From: an uncultured Dorea sp.
Lineage (GTDB): Bacteria; Bacillota; Clostridia; Lachnospirales; Lachnospiraceae
Direction: 5' to 3'
DNA: 13,854 bases
Assembly (NCBI GenBank): GCA_948602995.1
Contig: CAPEBR010000060.1
Coordinates: 1 to 13,854, forward strand
Positions within the stretch are counted from its first letter, which is position 1. Each line of letters opens with the position of its first letter. The notes under the pieces were generated by a model. That model did not search any database and was not told the origin of the DNA. It saw only the letters and a program-made list of their open reading frames with translations. Both the position numbers and the translations under genes were made by a program. Below are positions 1-5,868 of this stretch, piece by piece.

Positions 1-141
1 TACATCCTTACCTCTGATGGCATCTAATACGAAACATGCTTTCTGAACAGAAACTCTTGCGTAAGATAACTTAGCAGAAGGTCTTGTATCTTTATTCGCA
101 TTTCTCTCTCTCTTTATCTGGGATCTGTGTCCTTTAGCCAC
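1..141 (-). CDS. rplV: Ribosomal protein uL22 (L22), N-terminal part, cut by window edge
   Basis: This is the first 47 codons of the large-subunit protein L22, which lines the peptide exit tunnel; the gene runs off the left edge of the window. The product starts MAKGHRSQIKRERN and continues through SAKLSYARVSVQKACFVLDAIRGKDV (given here in two pieces), the usual start of Clostridia L22. The start codon is GTG (139-141). It is favoured because an AAAGGAGGG ribosome-binding site (149-157) lies about 8 nt upstream and no in-frame ATG precedes the conserved MAKG. It is the seventh gene of the S10 operon, 26 nt after rpsS. Confidence 0.93.
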   Translation of the reverse strand, partial: MAKGHRSQIKRERNANKDTRPSAKLSYARVSVQKACFVLDAIRGKDV

Positions 142-167
142 GGATGAACCCTCCTTTCACAATATGA

Positions 168-449
168 TTATCTAACTCTTGATTTCTTCTCGTCTTTTCC
201 ATGTCCTCTGTAAGTTCTGGTTGCAACAAACTCACCGAGCTTGTGCCCAACCATATCCTCTGTTACATATACAGGTACATGCTTTCTTCCGTCGTGAACG
301 GCAATTGTATGTCCAACCATGCTCGGGAAGATTGTAGAACGGCGTGACCAGGTCTTAATCACTGACTTGTCACCAGAAGCGTTCATCGCGTCAATCTTTT
401 TCAGCAGGCTTGCATCTGCGAATGGTCCTTTTTTAATTGAACGTGCCAT
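168..449 (-). CDS. rpsS: Ribosomal protein uS19 (S19)
   Basis: Small-subunit head protein S19, 93 residues, the normal length. It is recognised from the start MARSIKKGPFADASLLKKI and the central block TWSRRSTIFPSMVGHTIAVH, followed by a GHKLGEFVATRTYRGHG segment; the C-terminus is basic. ATG at 447-449 is preceded by AAGGAGG about 9 nt upstream. It sits 17 nt after rplB and 26 nt before rplV, so it is part of the same S10 operon transcript. Confidence 0.98.
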   Translation of the reverse strand: MARSIKKGPFADASLLKKIDAMNASGDKSVIKTWSRRSTIFPSMVGHTIAVHDGRKHVPVYVTEDMVGHKLGEFVATRTYRGHGKDEKKSRVR

Positions 450-466
450 TTCGGTTAACCTCCTTA

Positions 467-1309
467 TTATTTCATCGCTCTTCCATCTCGTCTTCTTACA
501 ATCAGCTTGTTAGAAGCCTTGTTCCTCTTCCTTGTCTTAAGTCCAAGTGCAGGCTTGCCCCACGGTGTGCACGGACCCGGACGTCCGATACCAGTCTTGC
601 CTTCACCACCGCCGTGCGGATGGTCATTGGGGTTCATAACAGAACCACGTACTGTAGGCCTGATGCCCATGTGGCGCTTACGTCCTGCCTTTCCGATATT
701 AATCAGGTTGTGGTCGCCATTTCCCACAACTCCTACGGAAGCCCTGCAGGCAATCGGTACCATTCTCATCTCTCCTGATGGAAGTCTTAAGGTTGCATAC
801 TTTCCTTCCTTCGCCATAAGCTGTGCGCTGTTTCCGGCTGAACGTACAAGCTGTCCGCCTCTTCCCGGATGAAGCTCGATATTGTGAATCTGCGTACCTA
901 CCGGAATCTCTGACAGCGGGAGACAGTTTCCTACTCTTACCTCAGCCTCAGCCCCGTTCATAACCTTCATTCCATCCTTTAATCCCTCCGGTGCAAGGAT
1001 GTAAGCTTTCTCGCCGTCCTCGTAGCAGATCAGGGCGATATTTGCTGATCTGTTCGGATCATACTCAATGCCCACTACCTTAGCCGGAATGCCGTCTTTT
1101 CTCCTCTTAAAGTCGATAATTCTATATTGCTTCTTAGCTCCGCCTCCGCGGTGTCTAACTGTGATTTTACCTTGATTGTTACGTCCTGCCTGTCTGCTCT
1201 TTGGAGCTAACAGAGATTTTTCCGGAGTAGTCTTTGTGATTTCTTTGAAATCAGACCCGGTCATCTGTCTTCTGGAAGGCGTATATGGGCGATATGTTTT
1301 AATTCCCAT
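467..1309 (-). CDS. rplB: Ribosomal protein uL2 (L2)
   Basis: Large-subunit protein L2, 280 residues (usual length about 275), which contacts 23S rRNA near the peptidyl-transferase centre. It is recognised from MGIKTYRPYTPSRRQMTGSD at the start, RHRGGGAKKQYR and GRGGQLVRSAG in the middle, and the hallmark NPNDHPHGGGEGKTGIGRPG block around residue 225, which holds the conserved histidine needed for activity in E. coli L2. An AAAGGAG site precedes ATG 1307-1309. The gap of 133 nt from rplW is long for this operon and contains tandem repeats (separate entry). Confidence 0.98.
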   Translation of the reverse strand: MGIKTYRPYTPSRRQMTGSDFKEITKTTPEKSLLAPKSRQAGRNNQGKITVRHRGGGAKKQYRIIDFKRRKDGIPAKVVGIEYDPNRSANIALICYEDGEKAYILAPEGLKDGMKVMNGAEAEVRVGNCLPLSEIPVGTQIHNIELHPGRGGQLVRSAGNSAQLMAKEGKYATLRLPSGEMRMVPIACRASVGVVGNGDHNLINIGKAGRKRHMGIRPTVRGSVMNPNDHPHGGGEGKTGIGRPGPCTPWGKPALGLKTRKRNKASNKLIVRRRDGRAMK

Positions 1310-1337
1310 GGTTACTTCTCCTTTCGATCCTATTTAT

Positions 1338-1416
1338 TATCACGGTTTCTTTCCGTATACATGGTATCACGGTTTCCTTCAGATACATGAAATCGCGGTT
1401 TCTTTCAGATACATGA
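1338..1416 (-). repeat. Three tandem 26-27 bp repeats between rplW and rplB
   Basis: The rplW-rplB gap (1310-1442) holds three consecutive imperfect copies: 1338-1364 (27 bp), 1365-1390 (26 bp) and 1391-1416 (26 bp). On the plus strand each reads roughly atc(a/g)cggtttc(t/c)ttc followed by gatacatga; the first copy differs most, with ccgtatacatgg at its end. On the mRNA strand each copy carries an ATGTATCTGAA-like core. The unit length is not a multiple of three, so a continuous repeated peptide is not encoded. The function is unknown; it could be a spacer expanded by slippage or a binding or processing site within the operon mRNA. Confidence 0.85.
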
Positions 1417-1442
1417 AGCGCCTGGCAAGATCCCGCGAAATC

Positions 1443-1748
1443 CTACAGTCCCTCAAAGATCTCAATATCTTTGCTGTCTTCCGTCAATTGGACAACAGCC
1501 TTCTTAGTCTTTGCGGTTCTGCCAAACTTGAATGTTCCGCGGACTCTCTTTTTCTTGCCGTCAAGGTTCATTGTGTTAACACGTTTTACCTTCGTGCCTT
1601 CGAACATCTTCTCAACAGCTTCCTTTACCTGGGACTTTGTCGCTTCCGGATGTACAAGGAAGGTATACTTCTTCTCACCCATAAGCTCCATGCTCTTCTC
1701 TGTTACAACTGGTTTAAGGATTACATCATAATATTGAACGTTAGCCAT
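1443..1748 (-). CDS. rplW: Ribosomal protein uL23 (L23)
   Basis: Large-subunit protein L23, 101 residues, at the exit of the peptide tunnel, where it docks trigger factor and SRP in bacteria. It is recognised from YYDVILKPVVTEKSMELM near the N-terminus and the TMNLDGKKKRVRGTFKFGRT region. The start ATG (1746-1748) shares one base with the rplD stop codon (TAATG), which implies translational coupling. It ends TAG at 1443-1445 and is followed by an unusually long, repeat-bearing gap before rplB. Confidence 0.97.
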   Translation of the reverse strand: MANVQYYDVILKPVVTEKSMELMGEKKYTFLVHPEATKSQVKEAVEKMFEGTKVKRVNTMNLDGKKKRVRGTFKFGRTAKTKKAVVQLTEDSKDIEIFEGL

Positions 1749-2368
1749 TATGCGTACACCTCCTCGATATTGCGGGCAGCTGCCTTTGTAGCAATCACTG
1801 TGTTATATTTCAAGATGTCATACACATTAATTGTATTTGTCTTTGCTGTCTTAATGTCTGCAATGTTCCTTGCGGACAGCTCTGCGTTTACATTGTCATC
1901 CTCTAATACAACTAATGCCTTTGACACATTCAGATTCTTTAATACCTTTACAAAATTCTTTGTCTTGATCTCGTCAAACGCGAGCTCATCTACCACAATA
2001 AATTTATTCTCCTGAACCCTGGAAGTAAGTGCGGACAGAAGCGCTGCCCTCTTTTCTTTCCTGTTCATCTTAAATGAATAATCTCTCGGAACCGGTGCGA
2101 ATACTACTCCGCCGCCTGTCCACTGGGGCGCTCTTGTTGAACCCTGTCTTGCGTGGCCTGTTCCTTTCTGTCTCCACGGTTTTCTTCCGCCGCCGGAAAC
2201 TTCAGAACGTGTCTTTGCTTTCTGTGTTCCCTGACGTTTATTTGCAAGCTGGTTAACAACTGCCATGTGTACCAGATGTTCGTTTACCTCAACACCAAAT
2301 ACCGCATCGCTTAAATCGATTGTACCAACTTCATTGCCTTCGATATTATAAACAGATACGTTTGCCAT
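1748..2368 (-). CDS. rplD: Ribosomal protein uL4 (L4)
   Basis: Large-subunit protein L4, 206 residues, the usual length. The tunnel-lining extended loop is clear at about residues 45-95: SEVSGGGRKPWRQKGTGHAR followed by QGSTRAPQWTGGGVVFAPVP. In E. coli L4 also represses the S10 operon; whether it does so here cannot be told from the sequence. AAGGAGG precedes ATG 2366-2368. It lies 29 nt after rplC and overlaps rplW by one base. Confidence 0.98.
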   Translation of the reverse strand: MANVSVYNIEGNEVGTIDLSDAVFGVEVNEHLVHMAVVNQLANKRQGTQKAKTRSEVSGGGRKPWRQKGTGHARQGSTRAPQWTGGGVVFAPVPRDYSFKMNRKEKRAALLSALTSRVQENKFIVVDELAFDEIKTKNFVKVLKNLNVSKALVVLEDDNVNAELSARNIADIKTAKTNTINVYDILKYNTVIATKAAARNIEEVYA

Positions 2369-2397
2369 CTTAAGTCTTCCTCCTTCCTCTAAAAAAC

Positions 2398-3072
2398 CTA
2401 GTTAGCTTTTACTGCTTCTTTAATGGTTACTAAAGACTTCTTCGGTCCCGGTACGGAGCCCTTAACAAGGAGCAGATTGTTCTCTGCGTCTACGCGTACA
2501 ACTTCCAGGTTCTGGATGGTGATTCTCTTATTTCCCATCTGTCCGGGCATCTTCTTTCCTTTGAATACCTTGCTCGGATCGGAAGCCGCGCCGTTAGATC
2601 CTGCATGGCGGTGGAACTTGGAACCGTGTGTCATAGGTCCTCTGTGCTGGTTGTGTCTCTTAATCGCACCCTGGAATCCTTTTCCCTTTGAAATAGCAGT
2701 TGCGTCTATCTTGTCTCCTGCAGCGAATACGCTGACCGTGATCTCCTGTCCCGGCTCATACTCGCCCTCAAGCTTAAATTCTCTTACAAATCTCTTTCCG
2801 GATACGCCGGCCTTTGCAAAATGTCCCTGCTCTGCCTTCGTAACGCCGTGACGGTGTGCGATCTCTTTCTTACCGCTCTTGTCCTTATTTACAATCTTTT
2901 CCTTCTTGTCAGCGAAGCCCACCTGCACTGCGCTGTACCCGTCGTTCTCTACGGTCTTGATCTGTGTTACTACACAAGGACCTGCCTGAAGAACTGTTAC
3001 TGGCGTGAGAGTGCCGTCTTCACTGAATACCTGGGTCATTCCGACCTTTGTAGCTAAGATAGCTTTCTTCAT
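2398..3072 (-). CDS. rplC: Ribosomal protein uL3 (L3)
   Basis: Large-subunit protein L3, 224 residues (family about 205-220). It is recognised from MKKAILATKVGMTQVFSEDG at the start, KGKGFQGAIKRHNQHRGPMT and the SKFHRHAGSNGA finger that reaches the peptidyl-transferase centre, and GKKMPGQMGNKRITIQNLEV near the C-terminus. The start ATG 3070-3072 is preceded by AGGAGG. The 73-nt gap before it carries two hairpins (separate entry). Confidence 0.98.
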   Translation of the reverse strand: MKKAILATKVGMTQVFSEDGTLTPVTVLQAGPCVVTQIKTVENDGYSAVQVGFADKKEKIVNKDKSGKKEIAHRHGVTKAEQGHFAKAGVSGKRFVREFKLEGEYEPGQEITVSVFAAGDKIDATAISKGKGFQGAIKRHNQHRGPMTHGSKFHRHAGSNGAASDPSKVFKGKKMPGQMGNKRITIQNLEVVRVDAENNLLLVKGSVPGPKKSLVTIKEAVKAN

Positions 3073-3099
3073 TATAATTACCTCCTGTGATTTACAGCG

Positions 3100-3136
3100 G
3101 AACGCATGCTTTTATGCGTTCATCCTAAATATTAGG
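3100..3136 (-). other. Two adjacent hairpins in the rpsJ-rplC gap
   Basis: Between rpsJ and rplC, 3100-3107 (gaacgcat) and 3114-3121 (atgcgttc) form a perfect 8-bp stem with a 6-nt loop, and 3124-3128 (cctaa) pairs with 3132-3136 (ttagg) around a 3-nt loop. No run of T follows either stem, so these are not typical terminators. They could be RNA-processing or stabilising structures, or could tune rplC translation. The dyads are seen directly; any function is inference. Confidence 0.6.
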
Positions 3137-3145
3137 AATTACTGT

Positions 3146-3466
3146 TTACTTTTTGCTTTTCATCTTAATATCAATATAAACACCGGCTGGCATCTCCAGT
3201 CTTGACAGTGCGTCTACTGTCTTCTGGGTCGGTGTAATGATATCAATGAGTCTCTTATGAGTCCTCTGCTCGAACTGCTCCCTGGAGTCCTTATACTTGT
3301 GAACTGCCCTCAAGATGGTTACTACTTCCTTCTTGGTCGGAAGCGGTACCGGTCCGCTCACCTGTGCCCCATTCTTCTTTACAGTTTCGATGATTTTTTT
3401 TGCGGATGCATCTACCAGCTGGTGATCATACGCCTTCAAAGTGATTCTCATTACTTGACTTGCCAT
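3146..3466 (-). CDS. rpsJ: Ribosomal protein uS10 (S10)
   Basis: Small-subunit protein S10, 106 residues, first gene of the S10 operon; S10 (NusE) also takes part in transcription antitermination. It is recognised from RITLKAYDHQLVDASAKKII, the SGPVPLPTKKEVVTILRAVH region and the EQFEQRTHKRLIDI block. ATG 3464-3466 follows AAAAGGAGGCGAC, with the GGAGG about 12 nt upstream of the start, a slightly long spacing filled with a run of seven T. A structured leader of about 245 nt and a sigma-A promoter precede it. Confidence 0.98.
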   Translation of the reverse strand: MASQVMRITLKAYDHQLVDASAKKIIETVKKNGAQVSGPVPLPTKKEVVTILRAVHKYKDSREQFEQRTHKRLIDIITPTQKTVDALSRLEMPAGVYIDIKMKSKK

Positions 3467-3712
3467 AAAAAAAGTCGCCTCCTTTTCGTACTTTTTACTT
3501 CAGTACGACAAGCGGTGACTGTACACTCTCCCGTGTGTGTCGTGAGAACCCCACACGTTGTTTCATATCTCCGCCGCACACATGGGCAGATGATAATCAG
3601 TTGTGATACGTACAGTGACTTGTCGCCAGTTTCCTAACTTGACATTCGCTCCACGGAAAAACCTGCCACATTAAGGCAGCAACCTCTCGCTTCATTGCTA
3701 TCATGTCACAGC
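3467..3712 (-). promoter_or_regulatory. Structured 5' leader of the S10 operon
   Basis: The roughly 245 nt between the predicted transcription start (about 3712) and rpsJ contain several mutually compatible stems. 3703-3708 pairs with 3640-3645 (TGACAT/ATGTCA) and encloses two small stems, 3695-3699 with 3678-3682 and 3675-3679 with 3663-3667, which share 2 nt. A long-range helix pairs 3619-3625 with 3506-3512 (CGACAAG/CTTGTCG, 7 bp) and 3610-3616 with 3518-3524 (ACTGTAC/GTACAGT, 7 bp). A 6-bp hairpin (3502-3507 with 3487-3492) sits just upstream of the GGAGG and shares two bases with the long helix. This suggests an autoregulatory ribosomal-protein leader; the ligand is unknown. Confidence 0.65.
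3657..3679 (-). terminator. Possible weak attenuator hairpin in the S10 leader
   Basis: CTGCC (3675-3679) and GGCAG (3663-3667) form a 5-bp GC-rich stem with a 7-nt loop, followed after one base by a run of five T (3657-3661) on the transcribed strand, about 50 nt into the leader. This has the form of a short intrinsic terminator. Its upstream arm overlaps the 3' arm of the preceding stem (3678-3682) by two bases, so formation of one could affect the other. The stem is short, so premature termination is uncertain. Confidence 0.3.
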
Positions 3713-3718
3713 TTTTTA

Positions 3719-3747
3719 AGTATATATGACAGAAAAATATTTTTCAA
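3719..3747 (-). promoter_or_regulatory. Sigma-A promoter of the S10 operon
   Basis: TTGAAA (3742-3747) and TATACT (3719-3724) are separated by exactly 17 bp, close to the consensus for the housekeeping sigma factor, and lie in very A/T-rich DNA that may act as an UP element. The expected start point is near 3712. A perfect 14-bp palindrome GAAAAATATTTTTC (3732-3745) lies in the spacer and overlaps the -35 box, inside a wider inverted repeat (3729-3736 with 3751-3758). There is no clear terminator between the upstream cassette gene and this promoter. Confidence 0.8.
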
Positions 3748-3810
3748 GTCTTTTCTGTGAAATATTGTATTTTTTTTCGTACAATAATTGTCGTTTTGCT
3801 GCTTTTATCA

Positions 3811-4764
3811 TCATATGGTAGAGAATTTACCTGTTGGTAAGTGTTTTCCTATGTATCCCACAATACCAACTCCATGTTCTGCATCAGGGAGGAAATGGAT
3901 TCTTCCTGGAAAATTACCCGCAAAACTAATATGCCAGCCAAAAAATTCTTCTTTTCCATATGGAGTTTTAAAGACTCTTAATCTTCGCAATTCATCATTT
4001 GTTTCTACCGTTTCCGATTCACCACGACATCCATATCCCACTTCATTCTTGTTAAATCGACCATCAAATTTCCCAAAGTAGTCTTCCAATACTTGAAGTC
4101 TCTTCATAATCATCTGAATATGCAGTGAAATTCTTGCTTCTTCCAACTGCTTCTGAACAGTATCGCAAAAGCACAAATGTGGGTAAAGCAGCTTTCTTTT
4201 CTCCCATAATTCTTTCCCAGACGATACCATCAACCTGGCTCTATCCTTCTGCTTTTTCTCTAATAAATGCACCTGTTCTTCGAAACAGCAATTTTCTACA
4301 GCTACATACCTGTCATCCTGCTCTAATGTCACATAAGTTCCAACAATTTCCTCTGTCTGCCATATGCTGGAGGTATTCATACTGACAACATAACTTTCCA
4401 ACTCGTAGGCGGCCAGACAACCAACAGCACGATTCTTTTCACCATCATCAGATTCAATGATCAGTTCACTCCCCGGAAAGTCTTTCTCTTCGATCAACTG
4501 CTTCCTGTTGATAATAGTCCGAAAAAAAGCTTTCTCTTGTTGCGGAATCCCAGAATCCTGAAGCCAGTCATAAATTTTATAGCCTGATACCAGATCCTCT
4601 GTCAACAACTCCGTGGTATAATAAAAATCCCGGTCGCCTTTTTCATGAAACAATTTTTGACAGACTTTTAACATCTGACTAATGGCATGATTAACATCTG
4701 CATGGTTCATGTCATTTCCACGAATTGATAATTCATTCAATATCATATGTATTATATCTCCCAT
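3811..4764 (-). CDS. Unrecognised third protein of the DUF262/DUF3696 cassette
   Basis: A 317-residue protein of no family I can name, with no signal peptide or membrane segment. Residues 1-110 are mostly helical-looking and acidic; 115-165 look like strands; about 160-230 (EEQVHLLEKKQKDRARL through QMIMKRLQVLEDYFGKF) look like long helices, perhaps a coiled coil. The C-terminal 50 residues (RLRVFKTPYG, WHISFAG, GRIHFLPD, VGYIGKHLPT) form a strand-rich end with regularly spaced aromatic and basic residues that loosely recalls RelE/ParE-type folds. ATG 4762-4764 follows directly on the ATPase stop codon (TGAATG), implying translational coupling and a shared task. It ends TGA with no obvious terminator before the S10 promoter. 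It is likely the effector or a specificity partner of the cassette; this is inference. Confidence 0.8.
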   Translation of the reverse strand: MGDIIHMILNELSIRGNDMNHADVNHAISQMLKVCQKLFHEKGDRDFYYTTELLTEDLVSGYKIYDWLQDSGIPQQEKAFFRTIINRKQLIEEKDFPGSELIIESDDGEKNRAVGCLAAYELESYVVSMNTSSIWQTEEIVGTYVTLEQDDRYVAVENCCFEEQVHLLEKKQKDRARLMVSSGKELWEKRKLLYPHLCFCDTVQKQLEEARISLHIQMIMKRLQVLEDYFGKFDGRFNKNEVGYGCRGESETVETNDELRRLRVFKTPYGKEEFFGWHISFAGNFPGRIHFLPDAEHGVGIVGYIGKHLPTGKFSTI

Positions 4765-5868
4765 TCAAAATAATGAATCTACCGCTTTATCCCACTCATC
4801 AAAGAAACCCTCCGGCCAATTAGACAGACTTCCGTCCGAAAGTATTTCTGGCGATGTCATATCATGTTTTATCATTCCGCCGTCATCCTCATATACATAG
4901 AAATAATTCAGTTTTACCTGTTCTTGCCGAATCAGTTTATGCTTAACAGAAATTCTAATTCCATTTAATATATGATCACTATGCGTTTCCATGATAATCT
5001 GAACACCATTGGCCGCCGCCCGCGCAACTAGTTCCCCTATTTGTCTCTGCCCTTTCGGATGAATATGTGCTTCAGGATTTTCAAGTATTAGCAAATCGCC
5101 TCTCCTTGCTTTAAGCAAAGCAAGGATAACAGGCAATGCATAAGATACGCCAAATCCCGTATTTATCGCATTTGTTGATTCCTCACCCATAATGCTCGGC
5201 TGGGCATACCGCAGACCCATCACATCAGAATCTAAATTAGGGATTGCTTTTACTCTAATACCTGGGGAAATTTCAGACATCCATGCATTAACTTGCAGTT
5301 CCAGCCTCTCACTGCTCTCACTAAAATTTTTCATATTCCTATATACCTTAAAATCTGAATCACTCCCCAAAGCATAAAGACTTGAAACGGCATATTCCCC
5401 CTTATTTCCTATCTGTGTAGGGGCAAAACGTTCCTCCCCCAGATCATCATAATATCTTCTAGGGCCAAGCCTTTCTGCCGAAATATACTCAAACCCATTT
5501 CCCGCCAACCCACCTCTGCCAAAACTTAATTCATTATATTTCATTGATAATGCCTGTTCCGTCTCACTATAATGGCATTCCCAGATTCCTTTCCCCTCTT
5601 CTTTTACTGACAACCTGATATCCTCATCCTTTTTATACCAATATGATATATCCTTTATCTTGCCCAAACTTACATAACGTCCATTCAAGACTATATGATT
5701 ATCCAGACCAGACTGGTTCCTCTCATATGTCTGTCGGAACAAGAGTAATACCTGTATCAAAGTAGATTTCCCCATACCGTTAACGCCTGTAAGCAGATTT
5801 AACTCTCTGCACTCTATAGAAATTTCTTCAAAACACTTAAAATTCTTCACCTCAATCTTCTTTATCAT
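4765..5868 (-). CDS. AAA/ABC-type ATPase with C-terminal DUF3696 domain
   Basis: A 367-residue cytoplasmic ATPase of the RecF/OLD-like ABC group. Seen: MIKKIEVKNFKCFEE start, Walker A GVNGMGKST (28-36), YISAERLGPR (128-137), an ABC-signature-like NTGFGVSYALP (236-246), Walker B LLILENPEAHIHP (259-271) and a METHSDHILNGIR H-loop region (293-305). The end, with FYVYEDDGG and WPEGFFDEW (351-359), is typical of DUF3696. No TOPRIM nuclease domain follows, so a nuclease would have to come from a partner. The start overlaps the DUF262 gene by 17 nt; GGAGG lies 9 nt before ATG 5866-5868. ATPases of this kind sense or remodel DNA in several anti-phage systems. The domain calls are strong; the defence role is inference from context. 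Confidence 0.93.
   Translation of the reverse strand: MIKKIEVKNFKCFEEISIECRELNLLTGVNGMGKSTLIQVLLLFRQTYERNQSGLDNHIVLNGRYVSLGKIKDISYWYKKDEDIRLSVKEEGKGIWECHYSETEQALSMKYNELSFGRGGLAGNGFEYISAERLGPRRYYDDLGEERFAPTQIGNKGEYAVSSLYALGSDSDFKVYRNMKNFSESSERLELQVNAWMSEISPGIRVKAIPNLDSDVMGLRYAQPSIMGEESTNAINTGFGVSYALPVILALLKARRGDLLILENPEAHIHPKGQRQIGELVARAAANGVQIIMETHSDHILNGIRISVKHKLIRQEQVKLNYFYVYEDDGGMIKHDMTSPEILSDGSLSNWPEGFFDEWDKAVDSLF

Noticed and set aside
1338..1416. Repeated peptide-coding sequence in the rplW-rplB gap
   Set aside because: The 26-27 nt unit shifts frame at each copy and stop codons interrupt every frame of useful length.
1176..2015. 279-codon plus-strand open frame across the rplD-rplW-rplB region
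   Set aside because: It is antisense to three certain ribosomal protein genes, has no ribosome-binding site that stands out, and its product is low-complexity and unrecognisable; an open shadow frame.
4765..5868. OLD-family or GajA-type nuclease
   Set aside because: The ATPase ends in a DUF3696-type tail at 367 residues with no TOPRIM domain.
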